Assembly: GCF_024360925.2 (NCBI RefSeq)
Contig: NZ_CP113517.1
Location: forward strand, 4,072,001 to 4,136,000
DNA from: Methylomonas rapida
Lineage (GTDB): Bacteria > Pseudomonadota > Gammaproteobacteria > Methylococcales > Methylomonadaceae
Direction: 5' to 3'
Length of the DNA stretch: 64,000 bases
A program made the translations under genes and the position numbers. This document shows positions 27,968 to 39,891 of the stretch, piece after piece (position 1 is the first letter of the stretch; each line of letters begins with the position of its first letter). The notes beneath the pieces are model-generated. The model was not told the DNA's origin and made no database searches. It saw only the letters and a program-made list of their open reading frames with translations.

Positions 27968-28828
27968 TTAACGCATCTCGCGATGCCGAACAATCACGTT
28001 CGGAATGATGCCTCGAAAATGTTTGCCGAGTTCTTCCACCAGAAAAACCGAGCGGTGTTGCCCGCCCGTGCAGCCTATCGCAATCGTCAGATAACTGCGG
28101 TTATCCGACTCGAATCGGGGCGCCCAGCGCTCTATGAAACCGCTTATATCCTGCAAAAACTCGCTGACGACGGTTTCATGCCGCAAAAAGTCGATGACAG
28201 GCTGATCCTGTCCATTGAGCCCGCGTAATTCCTGCACCCAATAGGGATTCGGCAAACTGCGGGCATCGAATACGAAATCAGCATCCAGTGGAATGCCATA
28301 TTTAAAACCGAACGACTGAAACAAAATCGATAAATTGTTTTTACCCTTTTCCCCCAGCCGGTTCTTCAACAAGTCGCGCAGCTGATGGTAGTGGGTATAG
28401 CTGGTATCGATGACGACATCCGCATGGGCCGCGACCGGACGCAGCACATCCTGCTCAATATTCAGCGCCTCGCGCAGAGGCCTTTGCGCCGTGGTCAAAG
28501 GATGCCGGCGCCGGGTTTCACTATAGCGTTTGAGGATGATTTTTTCCTCGGCCTGCATATAGACCACCTGGCAGTCAACACCTTTATGCCGAATGGATTC
28601 GAGGATCTCCGGAAAAGCCGCCAGTTTTTCGGTTTGATTGCGCGCATCAATGCCGATGGCGGTTTTTTTATAGGTTTCCCTGTTATCCTCCAGCATGACA
28701 TGGTCAATGAAATTCTGCAGCAAGGCCACGGGCAAGTTATCGATGCAGTAATAACCGCAATCTTCCAGTGTATCCAGAGCGATACTTTTTCCCGAGCCCG
28801 ATAGGCCGCTGACGATGACCAGTTTCAT
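27968..28828 (-). CDS. rapZ: RNase adapter protein RapZ
   Basis: Nucleotide-binding protein that in enterobacteria controls GlmZ sRNA processing and so glucosamine-6-phosphate synthase. The 286-residue protein has Walker A GLSGSGKS, DNLPVALL, the YSETRRRHPL segment, and the C-terminal IGCTGGQHRSVFLVEEL signature. Together with hpf and rpoN it keeps the common proteobacterial order, but ptsN, usually between hpf and rapZ, is absent. Confidence 0.95.
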   Translation of the reverse strand: MKLVIVSGLSGSGKSIALDTLEDCGYYCIDNLPVALLQNFIDHVMLEDNRETYKKTAIGIDARNQTEKLAAFPEILESIRHKGVDCQVVYMQAEEKIILKRYSETRRRHPLTTAQRPLREALNIEQDVLRPVAAHADVVIDTSYTHYHQLRDLLKNRLGEKGKNNLSILFQSFGFKYGIPLDADFVFDARSLPNPYWVQELRGLNGQDQPVIDFLRHETVVSEFLQDISGFIERWAPRFESDNRSYLTIAIGCTGGQHRSVFLVEELGKHFRGIIPNVIVRHREMR

Positions 28829-28878
28829 AAATTCGTAGGCAGGGTAACTAGAGCCACCCTGCCATGTTTAGCGGCTAG

Positions 28879-29169
28879 TTAACGATGGTTTTGGATTTTT
28901 TCTTTATGCTTGACGATTTGCCTGTCAAGCTTGTCGACCATGAAATCGATCGCCGCATACATATCTTCCTGGGTGTCTTCTGCATAAAGCTTGGCGCCGC
29001 TGATTTGCACGGCCGCTTCGGCTTTTTGCTGCAGCTTTTCAACAGTCAAAATGACGTGAACATCCACCACATTGTCGAAATGACGTTTGATTTTGCTGAT
29101 TTTTTCCTCGACATAGGCCTTCAATGCCTCGGTGACTTCTACGTGATGACCTGTGATACTGACTTGCAT
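28879..29169 (-). CDS. hpf: ribosome hibernation promoting factor (short form)
   Basis: Binds the decoding centre of idle ribosomes. The 96-residue protein begins MQVSITGHHVEVTEALKAYV, has KISKIKRHFDNVVDVHVIL and DMYAAIDFMVDKLDRQI, and lacks the long C-terminal dimerisation domain, so it is the short HPF/YfiA type. ATG has AGGAG eight bases upstream. It lies 41 bases downstream of rpoN. Confidence 0.94.
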   Translation of the reverse strand: MQVSITGHHVEVTEALKAYVEEKISKIKRHFDNVVDVHVILTVEKLQQKAEAAVQISGAKLYAEDTQEDMYAAIDFMVDKLDRQIVKHKEKIQNHR

Positions 29170-29210
29170 GGGAATACTCCTGTTTATAGAAAATGTACTT
29201 CCTGATGGGA

Positions 29211-30650
29211 TTAAATTAGCCTTTTCCGCTGGCTGGTCGAAGGAATCGACATGGCTTCGCGATATTTGGCAATGGTGCGACGCGCCACTTGGATGCCCTT
29301 CTCATTCAATAAGTCGGATATTTTACTATCGCTTAATGGTTTGGCCGGATTTTCGTTGCCGACCAACTCTTTTATCAGTGCCCTTATCGCCGTAGCCGAG
29401 CACTCGCCCCCCCCGTCCGTGCCGACATGACTGGAGAAGAAATATTTAAATTCGATCACGCCTTGCGGCGTATGCATGTATTTTTGCGTGGTGACGCGGG
29501 AAATCGTGGATTCGTGCAAACTCAATTCTTCGGCAATGTCCCTCAGCACCATGGCCTTCATCGCGATCGGGCCATGTTCGAAAAAATCGCCCTGTTTTTC
29601 GACGATACTTTTCGCGACCCGCAGCAAGGTGTCGTTGCGACTGTGCAAACTCTTGATGAACCAGCGCGCTTCCTGCAGATGGTTTTTCATGCTGACATTG
29701 TCCTGGCTATTATCGGCACGTTTGATCATGCCGGAATAGAACGGGTTGATACGCAGCTTGGGCGCGATATCCGGATTCAAGGTCACTTGCCATTGGTCCT
29801 TGACCTTGGTGACGAAGACGTCGGGCACGACATACTCGACGTCGGCTTCCTGCAAGCGCGCGCCGGGCTTGGGATCTAGCGTTCTGATCAGCGCCAGCAC
29901 GCCTTTCAACTGCGCCTCGCTAAAGCCGACCCGCTTCATCAAACGATTTTGATCGCAAGTCGCCAATAATTCCAGATGCCTGCACACAAACTCCAAGGCG
30001 TCTGCCTTATACGGCGTATCGTCCGGTAATTGCTGCAGCTGCAAACGCAGGCAATCGGCCAAGTCCAGAGCGGCAACCCCCACCGGATCGAAATTCTGAA
30101 CCATGTGCAACACTGCCCGCACCTCATCCATTTCCACGTCGTCCAGTTGCTCCAATAAACCCTGATGAATCTCGTTCAGGTCCATGGCAACATAGCCATC
30201 GTCATTGATCGCATCGATGATGGCCACCGCAATCGCGTAGTCACGCTCCGAAACGTGGGTTAGTTCCAGTTGCCAAATCAAATGGTCCTGCAAGGTTTGC
30301 GCCTTGCCGCGAAAAGTCTCGAACTCGGCGCTGTCCGCCGCATCATCGCCACCAACCGGCAGCATGCTTTCATAGACATCGTCCCAGCTGACATCGACCG
30401 GCAACTCATCCGGCAAATCGGTTTGCGAGCCTTCGCTAGTGACTTGATCGGTGTTTTCGGTTTTCTTTTCCCGATATTCCAGAGTCGGCAAATCCTCTTC
30501 TTCCGCTTCCAGCATCATGTTGGACTCGAGCGCCTGCTGGATCTCCTGCTGCAAATCCAAAGTCGACATTTGCAACAACTTGATCGCCTGCTGCAACTGC
30601 GGCGTCATTGTCAGGCTTTGCCCGATTCTGAGTTGTAAAGATTGCTTCAT
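29211..30650 (-). CDS. rpoN: RNA polymerase sigma-54 factor
   Basis: Directs transcription from -24/-12 promoters together with AAA+ activators. The 479-residue protein has the Gln/Leu-rich region I (LQLRIGQSLTMTPQLQQAIKLL), an acidic region II, the core-binding domain with FDPVGVAALDLADCL, the HTH region ESTISRVTTQKYMHTP, FKYFFSS, and the RpoN box ARRTIAKYREAM. ATG at 30650 matches the family start; an in-frame GTG lies six bases earlier. It is directly downstream of lptB. Confidence 0.97.
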   Translation of the reverse strand: MKQSLQLRIGQSLTMTPQLQQAIKLLQMSTLDLQQEIQQALESNMMLEAEEEDLPTLEYREKKTENTDQVTSEGSQTDLPDELPVDVSWDDVYESMLPVGGDDAADSAEFETFRGKAQTLQDHLIWQLELTHVSERDYAIAVAIIDAINDDGYVAMDLNEIHQGLLEQLDDVEMDEVRAVLHMVQNFDPVGVAALDLADCLRLQLQQLPDDTPYKADALEFVCRHLELLATCDQNRLMKRVGFSEAQLKGVLALIRTLDPKPGARLQEADVEYVVPDVFVTKVKDQWQVTLNPDIAPKLRINPFYSGMIKRADNSQDNVSMKNHLQEARWFIKSLHSRNDTLLRVAKSIVEKQGDFFEHGPIAMKAMVLRDIAEELSLHESTISRVTTQKYMHTPQGVIEFKYFFSSHVGTDGGGECSATAIRALIKELVGNENPAKPLSDSKISDLLNEKGIQVARRTIAKYREAMSIPSTSQRKRLI

Positions 30651-30662
30651 AACCACTCAATC

Positions 30663-31388
30663 CTATAAGCTAAATGTCTCGCCCAAATACACGCGGCGGA
30701 CTTCCTCATTGTCGACCAGTTCCCGCGACCGGCCTTCCGCAATCACCCGGCCACCATTCAAAATATAGCCCCGATCACAGATTTCCAGTGTTTCCCTTAC
30801 TTTGTGCTCGGTAATCAATATGCCTATGCCTCGATCTTTCAAATGCGCAATGATCTTTTGCAGATCGAGCACCGAAATCGGGTCAACGCCGGCAAAAGGC
30901 TCATCCAGCAAGATGAATTGCGGCTCGGATGCCAGGGCCCTGGCGATTTCAACCCGCCGCCGCTCCCCCCCGGACAAGCCCATCGCCAGTTGTTCGCGCA
31001 AATGACCGATGCCGAATTCGCCGAGCAGTTCATCGATGATCAATTCGATCTGCCCATCGGTCAAATCATCCCGTATCTGTAGAACCGCGCGCAAGTTATC
31101 GGCGACGCTCAATTTGCGAAATACGGAAGCCTCCTGCGCCAAATAACCAATGCCTAGCCGCGCGCGCCTATGCATGGGATGATGGGTAATTCGTTGATCA
31201 TCCAAATAAATTTCGCCGGCATCCGCCTTGACCAAGCCAACCAGCATGTAGAAACTGGTGGTCTTGCCGGCTCCATTCGGCCCCAACAAACCGACTACCT
31301 CGCCGGTATTGACATTCAAACTCACACCATTGACGACATTACGCCGGTGATAGCCCTTGAAAAGTTGCTCCGCACTCAATCGCGCCAT
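30663..31388 (-). CDS. lptB: LPS export ABC transporter ATP-binding protein LptB
   Basis: Cytoplasmic ATPase that powers extraction of LPS with LptFG. The 241-residue protein has Walker [10 protein letters not shown], the Q-loop LAQEASVF, signature [15 protein letters not shown], Walker [14 protein letters not shown] and H-loop [10 protein letters not shown]. It lies one base after lptA, within the lptC-lptA-lptB run. Confidence 0.97.
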   Translation of the reverse strand: MARLSAEQLFKGYHRRNVVNGVSLNVNTGEVVGLLGPNGAGKTTSFYMLVGLVKADAGEIYLDDQRITHHPMHRRARLGIGYLAQEASVFRKLSVADNLRAVLQIRDDLTDGQIELIIDELLGEFGIGHLREQLAMGLSGGERRRVEIARALASEPQFILLDEPFAGVDPISVLDLQKIIAHLKDRGIGILITEHKVRETLEICDRGYILNGGRVIAEGRSRELVDNEEVRRVYLGETFSL

Positions 31389-31389
31389 A

Positions 31390-31893
31390 TCACTTAGCCG
31401 TCTTTGCCTTGGGCTTGATCACCGAATGGACGCGCTTGCCGTCCGAACTGGGTTCACCGGCCTTGAGCAACGAGTTTTTGGTGTCGTATTCGATATATTC
31501 GCTCGATTGCTTGGCATCGCCTTGCCAAACCGACGCCTTTTTCATGAAGATCAACAGGTTTTTATCAGGGTAAAATTCATTGATTAAGCCCTCTCCGTAC
31601 ATTTTTTCCTTACCGACCGCCGGCAATTGCTCGAATCGTGACGGATTACCCGTCGCCACCAGTTTGGTAATGGCGCCATCCTTCAAATAAACCACCAATT
31701 TGTCCGCATCGATTCTGATACTACCTTGGGTCGCCACCACATTACCAGTATAAGTACTGACTTCCGCTTTTTCATCATAGACGGCATTGTCCGAATCGAT
31801 GTACACGGGTTGCTCGGAGTCGGTCTCCAGCGCAAGCGCGGGATGCGCCGATAACAGCGCAAAAATCAAACCTATGAATTTACTTAATCTCAT
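31390..31893 (-). CDS. lptA: LPS transport periplasmic protein LptA
   Basis: Forms the periplasmic LPS bridge. The 167-residue protein has a signal peptide ([21 protein letters not shown]) and the OstA-fold strands [28 protein letters not shown] opening, [13 protein letters not shown], and [19 protein letters not shown]. It overlaps lptC by 14 bases and is followed directly by lptB. Confidence 0.93.
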   Translation of the reverse strand: MRLSKFIGLIFALLSAHPALALETDSEQPVYIDSDNAVYDEKAEVSTYTGNVVATQGSIRIDADKLVVYLKDGAITKLVATGNPSRFEQLPAVGKEKMYGEGLINEFYPDKNLLIFMKKASVWQGDAKQSSEYIEYDTKNSLLKAGEPSSDGKRVHSVIKPKAKTAK

Positions 31894-32446
31894 AACGCCC
31901 TTTTACTTTGGACAATAATTTCAAGTGTATGGGACTCACAAAAGTCACCTGCATCCCTGTGCCAGACGTCTGATTGGGGGGGCTGATGATTTCAGCCCAG
32001 GCCGAGGTTTCCGCGTAATTGGTCGACAATTTGACGCGTAAATCCGATGTTTTCACCGTCAAAGCCGAATTATTTTCAGAGGCTTCGCGATCGATCAGCG
32101 CCTGCCCGTTCAATTGTAAATTATCGCCATCGGCCGCCATGATGCCGGTGTCGGACTGTATCACCCACGGCGCGGCATTGGGGTTGTATAAGGTCATCAC
32201 CGGCCTATCCAGATGCGTGCTGCCATCCTGCTTGAAATGCTGCATTTTATCGGCTTTCAATTCGCTTTTTGGCTTTCCGTCCAGGTCCATTTCTTTCTTG
32301 TAATAACCCGTGCTAAAAAAGTCCGGGCTGTTTTCCGCCACTTTCATTTCCATTTCGTGCTGCTCGTACAACTGCTGCAACCACCAGCTCAGTAAGACAG
32401 CCAGCGCCACATAGACATAAAGTTGGTATTTATCCCAAAAAGTCAT
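31880..32446 (-). CDS. lptC: LPS export membrane protein LptC
   Basis: A single-pass inner-membrane protein passing LPS from LptBFG to LptA. The 188 residues comprise one N-terminal helix (YVYVALAVLLSWWLQQLY) and a periplasmic beta-jellyroll domain with FFSTGYYKKEMD, KADKMQHF and DTGIMAADGDNLQL. Its start overlaps the kdsC end by four bases. Sequence in this family is weakly conserved; the context makes the call firm. Confidence 0.9.
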   Translation of the reverse strand: MTFWDKYQLYVYVALAVLLSWWLQQLYEQHEMEMKVAENSPDFFSTGYYKKEMDLDGKPKSELKADKMQHFKQDGSTHLDRPVMTLYNPNAAPWVIQSDTGIMAADGDNLQLNGQALIDREASENNSALTVKTSDLRVKLSTNYAETSAWAEIISPPNQTSGTGMQVTFVSPIHLKLLSKVKGRYEIK

Positions 32447-32976
32447 AAATAGGCTTGCAGCGTCAGATCAAACGTACCTTGCACCTGCATGATCAAGTCG
32501 CATACCTCACGCACGGCGCCCAGTCCGCCTGGCGTTTGCGTACACCAATCGGCGCGTTGTTTGACCGCAAAATGCGCGTCGGCCACGGCGACAGCAAAGC
32601 CTGCTTGAACCATGATCGGCAAATCCAATACATCATCGCCGACATGAGCCACTTGCACGGAGCTCAAATTCAGATTTTGCAGAATTTCGGCGAATGCGGC
32701 CCGCTTGTTTTCATGCCCCTGATAGACCTGTTCGACCCCCAGACTTTGCATCCTGAGCGCCACCGAATTGGATTTGCGCCCGGAAATGACCGCCACCTCG
32801 ACACCCGTCTGCCTGAGCAATTTAATGCCATGCCCATCGCGCGCATGAAAACATTTGTATTCCCTGCCTTGATCATCGAAAAACAGACGCCCGTCCGTCA
32901 AGACGCCATCGACATCCAGAATCAACAGCTTCAACGCCTTGATTTTATCTTGTTGCTCTTGAGTCAAACCCAACAT
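32443..32976 (-). CDS. kdsC: 3-deoxy-D-manno-octulosonate 8-phosphate phosphatase KdsC
   Basis: HAD-family phosphatase that makes Kdo for lipid A. The 177-residue protein has the HAD motif LILDVDGVLTDGRLFF, ARDGHGIKLL, VISGRKS, and HVGDDVLDLPIM. The start is placed at 32976, where GAGG lies eight bases upstream. A longer frame to 33015 would overlap kdsD. KdsD, which makes the precursor, is immediately upstream. Confidence 0.94.
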   Translation of the reverse strand: MLGLTQEQQDKIKALKLLILDVDGVLTDGRLFFDDQGREYKCFHARDGHGIKLLRQTGVEVAVISGRKSNSVALRMQSLGVEQVYQGHENKRAAFAEILQNLNLSSVQVAHVGDDVLDLPIMVQAGFAVAVADAHFAVKQRADWCTQTPGGLGAVREVCDLIMQVQGTFDLTLQAYL

Positions 32977-32986
32977 GCGGACCACC

Positions 32987-33970
32987 TCAAACAATACCGG
33001 CACGTAATAAATCATGCATATTTAATGCGCCTTGCAAATTTTTATTTTCATCGACGACCAATAGGGCGTTGATCTTTTTTGCCTCCATGATTTGCATGGC
33101 TTCGGCCGCCAGAATATCGGCTTGAATCACCTTGCAAGGCCGTGTCATCACATCGCAAACCCGGGTCGCATGTACATCCAGGTTTTTTTCCAGCATGCGC
33201 CGAAGATCGCCATCGGTAAAAATCCCCGCCACATGCCGATTGTGGTCGACTACCGCCGTCATGCCCAACTTTTTCTCGGTCATTTCCAATAATGCTTCGC
33301 TAACCAGCACCGTGTCAGCCACCATGGGCACTTCATCGCCGCGATGCATGATGTCACAGACTTGCAGCAACAAACGCTTACCCAAGCTGCCACCGGGATG
33401 AGACAAGGCAAAATCGTCACGGGTAAAACCTTTTTTCTGCAACAACGATACCGCCAGAGCATCCCCCATCACCAGAGCCGCCGTGGTACTCGAAGTCGGC
33501 GCCAATCCCAACGGACACGCCTCCTGTTCGACACCAACATGAATGTGCACGGTCGCCAGTCGCCCCAGGGTAGATTCAGGATTACCGGTCATGGCAATCA
33601 AAGGTACGCCCAACCGCTTAATGATAGGCAAAATCGTCAAGATTTCTTCGGTATTGCCGGAATTCGACAAGGCCAATACCACATCCTGCCGGGTAATCAT
33701 GCCCAGATCGCCATGACTGGCCTCTCCAGGATGCACAAAAAAAGCCGGTGTTCCGGTGCTTGCCAAGGTAGCGGCAACCTTTCCGGCGATATGGCCGGAT
33801 TTACCCATCCCGGTGACCACCACCCGCCCCTTGCAAGCCAACAGCAAGTGGCAGGCTTCGACGAAATGCTCATCGATGCGTTCAGCCAATTTGGCGATGG
33901 CCTGCATCTCGGTTTGAATCACCGCGACAGCCAATGCCTGTATATCCTGATCGCGCACCAACTCCACCAC
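32987..33970 (-). CDS. kdsD: arabinose-5-phosphate isomerase KdsD
   Basis: Converts ribulose 5-phosphate to arabinose 5-phosphate, the first step to Kdo. The 327-residue protein has a SIS domain (VVVTGMGKSGHIAGKVAATLASTGTP-type segment, HPGEASHGDLGM, ALSNSGNTEEIL) and two C-terminal CBS domains (MHRGDEVPMV, IFTDGDLRRML, MTRPCKVI). It is the first gene of the minus-strand envelope/sigma-54 run and is divergent from mlaF across about 130 bases. Confidence 0.95.
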   Translation of the reverse strand: MVELVRDQDIQALAVAVIQTEMQAIAKLAERIDEHFVEACHLLLACKGRVVVTGMGKSGHIAGKVAATLASTGTPAFFVHPGEASHGDLGMITRQDVVLALSNSGNTEEILTILPIIKRLGVPLIAMTGNPESTLGRLATVHIHVGVEQEACPLGLAPTSSTTAALVMGDALAVSLLQKKGFTRDDFALSHPGGSLGKRLLLQVCDIMHRGDEVPMVADTVLVSEALLEMTEKKLGMTAVVDHNRHVAGIFTDGDLRRMLEKNLDVHATRVCDVMTRPCKVIQADILAAEAMQIMEAKKINALLVVDENKNLQGALNMHDLLRAGIV

Positions 33971-34104
33971 CTCATCACAAAATTAAAAAAGGAATCATTA
34001 TTGCATGTTCTGATGCAGGTTTTCATCCTGAGTCATTGACTTATTCGCGATGACTCATACAAAATACCCCGCTTCAAAGCAAAAAATTCTTGTAATCTCG
34101 GCAG

Positions 34105-34923
34105 ATGCCTAATAGCGCAAGCTCGACACACCAGATCGTCAGCATTAAAAACCTGAGTTTTTCCCGCGGGAAACGAAAAATATTCGACGACATCAGCCTC
34201 GACATTCAGCGCGGCAAAGTCACTGCGATCATGGGGCCAAGTGGCACAGGAAAAACCACGCTGTTGAAATTGATCGGCGGCCAGCTTTACCCCGACGCGG
34301 GAGAAATTCGCGTGGATGGCCAGAACGTGCATCGTCTGAAAACCAAGGAACTGTATACCTTGCGCAAGCGCATGGGCATGCTGTTTCAGAGTGGCGCGTT
34401 ACTGACGGATATGAACGTTTTCGACAACGTCGCCTTCCCGCTTCGCGAACACACCCATTTACCGGAATCGATGATACGCACGCTGGTGCTCATGAAACTG
34501 CAAGCCGTCGGCTTGCGCGGCGCCCGCCATCTGATGCCCAGTGAATTATCCGGCGGCATGGCCAGACGGGTGGCCTTGGCGCGCGCGATTGCGCTGGACC
34601 CGTTGATGATCATGTACGACGAGCCCTTTACCGGCCAGGACCCCATATCGATGGGCGCATTGGTGCACTTGATCAAATCACTGAACACCACGCTGGGATT
34701 GACCAGCATCATCGTTTCCCACGATGTGCAAGAGACTGCCGCCATTGCCGACTACATCTACGTGCTATCCGACGGCAAGATCGTTGGCCAGGGCACGCCG
34801 GCCCAATTGGCGCAATCCGACTCGGCCTGGGTGCAACAGTTCATGAACGGCGACGCGGATGGACCCGTGCATTTCCACTATCCAGCCAAGGATTATCTGG
34901 ACGATTTACTGACCACTCGCTGA
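34105..34923 (+). CDS. mlaF: phospholipid ABC transporter ATP-binding protein MlaF
   Basis: ATPase of the Mla system that moves phospholipids between the outer and inner membranes. The 272 residues contain Walker A MGPSGTGKTT, Q-loop MLFQSGALL, signature LSGGMARRVALARAI, Walker B LMIMYDEPFTGQDP and SHDVQETA. It is the first gene of mlaFEDB; mlaE starts 12 bases later. A ribosome-binding site is weak. Confidence 0.94.
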   Translation: MPNSASSTHQIVSIKNLSFSRGKRKIFDDISLDIQRGKVTAIMGPSGTGKTTLLKLIGGQLYPDAGEIRVDGQNVHRLKTKELYTLRKRMGMLFQSGALLTDMNVFDNVAFPLREHTHLPESMIRTLVLMKLQAVGLRGARHLMPSELSGGMARRVALARAIALDPLMIMYDEPFTGQDPISMGALVHLIKSLNTTLGLTSIIVSHDVQETAAIADYIYVLSDGKIVGQGTPAQLAQSDSAWVQQFMNGDADGPVHFHYPAKDYLDDLLTTR

Positions 34924-34935
34924 AACGATCACACC

Positions 34936-35718
34936 ATGCTCGAATACCTAGAACAACTGGGAAAAACCACCCGACACAGCTTTGCCAAGCTGGGCCGCGG
35001 CTCATTTTTCCTGCTGCATGCCTTGGCCGGCATCCGTGAAATCCTGCCTCGCCCCAATTTGCTGGTCAAACAAATATATTCGGTCGGTGTGCTGTCATTC
35101 CTGATCATCAGTATTTCCGGCTTGTTCGTCGGCATGGTATTGGGACTGCAAGGATTCAACATTTTGTCCGACTTCGGTGCCGAAGAATCGCTCGGAGTCA
35201 TGGTCGCCGCCTCGCTGGTGCGCGAACTGGGCCCCGTAGTGTCGGCCTTGTTGTTCGCCGGCCGCGCAGGCTCGGCACTGACCGCCGAAATCGGCCTGAT
35301 GAAAGCCACCGAACAACTGTCCGGCATGGAAATGATGGCGGTCGACCCCATCTATCGCATCGTCTCGCCGCGCTTTTTGGCCGGTTTTTTATCCATGCCA
35401 TTGTTATCAGCGCTGTTCAGCGCAATCGGCGTAATGGGCGGGCACTTGGTCGGCGTGGGCATGCTGGGCGTCGATGACGGCGCGTTCTGGGCGCAAATGC
35501 AAGCCAGCATCGACTTTCATGAAGACATCGTCAACGGCATCATCAAGAGCATCGTGTTCGGCTTCGTCGTGTCATGGATCGCCTTGTTCGAAGGTTACGA
35601 TGCCATTCCGACCTCCGAAGGCGTCAGTCGCGCCACCACCCGTACCGTGGTGAACTCCGCTTTTTCCGTACTCGGACTCGATTTCATCTTAACCGCTCTC
35701 ATGTTTGGAGATATTTAA
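34936..35718 (+). CDS. mlaE: phospholipid ABC transporter permease MlaE
   Basis: Integral membrane permease of the Mla transporter. The 260-residue protein has 5-6 hydrophobic segments and MlaE/YrbE signatures: [36 protein letters not shown] and [19 protein letters not shown]. It is followed by mlaD after one base. Confidence 0.95.
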   Translation: MLEYLEQLGKTTRHSFAKLGRGSFFLLHALAGIREILPRPNLLVKQIYSVGVLSFLIISISGLFVGMVLGLQGFNILSDFGAEESLGVMVAASLVRELGPVVSALLFAGRAGSALTAEIGLMKATEQLSGMEMMAVDPIYRIVSPRFLAGFLSMPLLSALFSAIGVMGGHLVGVGMLGVDDGAFWAQMQASIDFHEDIVNGIIKSIVFGFVVSWIALFEGYDAIPTSEGVSRATTRTVVNSAFSVLGLDFILTALMFGDI

Positions 35719-35719
35719 C

Positions 35720-36183
35720 ATGCAGCATTCCAAGACTCAGGACACCCTGGTTGGCCTGTTCGTCGCATCAGGCATTGCGGCCTTGTTTTACATGGCCCTG
35801 CAAGTCAGCAATCTCGGTACTTACACCAGCAATGACAGCTATACGGTGATCGCCCATTTTCAAAATTCCGGCGGCCTGAAAGTCAAATCTCCGGTTTCGG
35901 TCGCCGGCGTGCGCATAGGCCGCGTGTCCTCGATCCGACTGGACAAGGATTCGCACGAATCCGTCGTCGAAATGCGTATCGAATCGCAATACGACAACTT
36001 GCCGGTCGATTCCGGCGCCAGCATTTATACCGCCGGCTTGCTGGGCGAACAGTACATCAACATCGATCCCGGCTCCTCGGAAGAATTCTTGCATGACAAG
36101 AGCGTGCTCGACATCACCAGCTCCGCGATCGTGCTGGAAGAAATGATAGGCAAGTTCATGATGAACAAGGCAGATGGCAAATA

Positions 36184-36184
<1 letters not shown>
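35720..36184 (+). CDS. mlaD: MCE-family lipid-binding protein MlaD
   Basis: Inner-membrane-anchored MCE protein that forms the hexameric periplasmic ring on MlaE. The 154 residues comprise an N-terminal anchor (LVGLFVASGIAALFYMAL) and one MCE domain with AHFQNSGGLKVKSPVSVAGVRIG and GLLGEQYINIDPG. ATG at 35720 has GGAG nine bases upstream; an in-frame codon at 35705 is not needed. Its stop overlaps the next start by one base. The usual following gene, mlaC, is missing. Confidence 0.93.
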
Positions 36185-37789
<1,605 letters not shown>

Positions 37790-37804
37790 ATTAGCCACAG
37801 CATC

Positions 37805-38431
37805 ATGTTGACAATTGCCGTATCCAAAGGGCGGATATACGAAGAAGCCCTGCCGTTTTTGCAGCAAGCCGGCATCACGCCGATCGACGATCCGGACAAG
37901 AGCCGCAAATTGATTTTGCAAACCACACGACCCGATGTACAACTGGTCATCATCCGCGCCACCGACGTGCCGACTTTCGTCGAATACGGCGCGGCGGACC
38001 TGGGCATAGCCGGCAAGGATGTGTTGTTGGAGCATGGCGCCGAAAGCTTGTACGAACCGCTCGACTTAGGCATAGCCGGCTGCAGGCTGATGACCGCCGG
38101 CCCTGTGAATGTCCAACCGGTCAAGGGCCGGCTGCGGGTGGCGACCAAATATGTCAAAACCGCGCAACGTTATTTCGCCGATTTAGGGATTCAAGCCGAA
38201 ATCATCAAGCTTTATGGTTCGATGGAATTGGCGCCGCTGGTGGGCCTGGCCGACTGCATCGTCGATCTGGTCGATACCGGCAACACTTTGAAAGCCAACG
38301 GCCTGGAACCGCGCGAACTGATCGCCAACATCACCTCGCGCCTGGTCGTCAACAAGGCGGCGATGAAGATGAAGCATCAAGCCATTCAGGCCCTGATAGA
38401 TCAGTTCGAAACCACCTTAGCACAACGATAA
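37805..38431 (+). CDS. hisG: ATP phosphoribosyltransferase, short form
   Basis: First enzyme of histidine synthesis. The 208-residue length, without the C-terminal regulatory domain, marks it as HisG-S, which normally needs the regulatory partner HisZ encoded elsewhere (not in this window). Visible marks: [36 protein letters not shown] and the PRPP loop [17 protein letters not shown]. hisD starts four bases after its stop. Confidence 0.95.
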   Translation: MLTIAVSKGRIYEEALPFLQQAGITPIDDPDKSRKLILQTTRPDVQLVIIRATDVPTFVEYGAADLGIAGKDVLLEHGAESLYEPLDLGIAGCRLMTAGPVNVQPVKGRLRVATKYVKTAQRYFADLGIQAEIIKLYGSMELAPLVGLADCIVDLVDTGNTLKANGLEPRELIANITSRLVVNKAAMKMKHQAIQALIDQFETTLAQR

Positions 38432-38435
38432 TCCC

Positions 38436-39737
38436 ATGACTGCGATCAACATGCTCAGACTCGATAGCTCTTCCGCCGATTTCAACGCCCAGCTGAAACA
38501 GCGTTTGGCATGGGACGCCAGCGAAGATTTGGAAATCCACAAGCGAGTACTGGACATCATCGCCGACGTGCGCCAACGCGGCGACGCGGCATTGATCGAC
38601 TACACCAACCGCTTCGACCATACCCACTTCAACACCGGCACCGAGCTGGAATTGAGCAAAGCCGTGCTGCAACAAGCCTGGGATAGCCTGCCCGCTGATC
38701 AAGCCCAGGCGCTGCAAACGGCCGCCGACCGCGTCCGCGCCTATGCCGAGCATCAAAAACTGCAATCCTGGCAATTCACCGAAGCCGATGGCAGCTTATT
38801 GGGGCAAAAAGTCACCCCGTTGGATAGAGCCGGGCTGTATGTGCCGGGCGGCAAGGCGGCTTACCCATCGTCGGTATTGATGAACGCGATACCGGCCAAG
38901 GTTGCCGGCGTCGGCGAACTGATCATGGTGGTGCCGACGCCACGCGGTGAAACCAACGCGATGGTGTTGGCGGCGGCTTATATCGCCGGTGTAGATCGAG
39001 TCTTCACGATCGGCGGCGCCCAAGCAGTGGCGGCGCTGGCCTATGGCACAGAGACCGTGCCGGCGGTGGATAAAATCGTCGGCCCCGGCAATATCTATGT
39101 CGCCACCGCCAAAAAACTGGTATTCGGCCAGGTCGGCATCGACATGATCGCCGGTCCTTCGGAGATCTTGATCATCTGCGATGGACAGACCAACCCCGAC
39201 TGGATTGCGATGGACCTGTTCTCGCAAGCCGAACACGACGAGAACGCCCAGTCCATCCTGATCAGCAACAGCGGCGAATTTCTGAATCAAGTAGAAATCA
39301 GCATCAACAAACTACTGCCGGAAATGGAGCGCGCCGACATCATCCGCGCGTCAATGACGGGTCGCGGTGCGTTTATCAAAGTTGCAAACTTGTCCGAAGC
39401 CGCCGAAGTCGCCAACCGCATCGCACCCGAGCATTTGGAATTGTCGGTAGCCGACCCGGAGGCCCTGTGCGCACAAATCCGCAACGCCGGCGCCATCTTC
39501 ATGGGCCGCTACACCGCCGAAGCCTTGGGCGATTACTGCGCCGGCCCCAACCACGTGCTGCCGACCTCCAGCACCGCCCGATATTCATCGCCGCTGGGGG
39601 TTTACGATTTCCAAAAACGCAGCAGTTTGATCAATTGTTCAGCTAAAGGTGCATCTGAATTGGGCAAAGTGGCTTCGGTACTGGCGCGAGGTGAAGGGTT
39701 GACGGCGCATGCGCGGTCGGCGGAATTTAGAATTTAA
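38436..39737 (+). CDS. hisD: histidinol dehydrogenase
   Basis: Last two oxidations to histidine, zinc- and NAD-dependent. The 433-residue protein has [27 protein letters not shown] opening of the NAD domain, [31 protein letters not shown], the active-site stretch [21 protein letters not shown] and APEHLEL. It is followed not by hisC, as in relatives, but by about 7.5 kb of accessory DNA. Confidence 0.96.
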   Translation: MTAINMLRLDSSSADFNAQLKQRLAWDASEDLEIHKRVLDIIADVRQRGDAALIDYTNRFDHTHFNTGTELELSKAVLQQAWDSLPADQAQALQTAADRVRAYAEHQKLQSWQFTEADGSLLGQKVTPLDRAGLYVPGGKAAYPSSVLMNAIPAKVAGVGELIMVVPTPRGETNAMVLAAAYIAGVDRVFTIGGAQAVAALAYGTETVPAVDKIVGPGNIYVATAKKLVFGQVGIDMIAGPSEILIICDGQTNPDWIAMDLFSQAEHDENAQSILISNSGEFLNQVEISINKLLPEMERADIIRASMTGRGAFIKVANLSEAAEVANRIAPEHLELSVADPEALCAQIRNAGAIFMGRYTAEALGDYCAGPNHVLPTSSTARYSSPLGVYDFQKRSSLINCSAKGASELGKVASVLARGEGLTAHARSAEFRI

Positions 39738-39891
39738 TCACCAAACTGGCATAGGCAGGAATGCGCGCAAGCTTTTCCGACTTACCGAGACCTTTCGTAC
39801 TCCCCCGCGCACTCAATAATTGCCCATATTTTAACCTCGCCAGAGCCGCCTTGAGCTTGCCAACCCTAGGCCAATGACCCACACTCGTACC

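Noticed and set aside
39738..39891. Open minus-strand stretch just after hisD, ending ASLVIKF
   Set aside because: No start codon with a ribosome-binding site and no family resemblance; it continues antisense into the brnT remnant.
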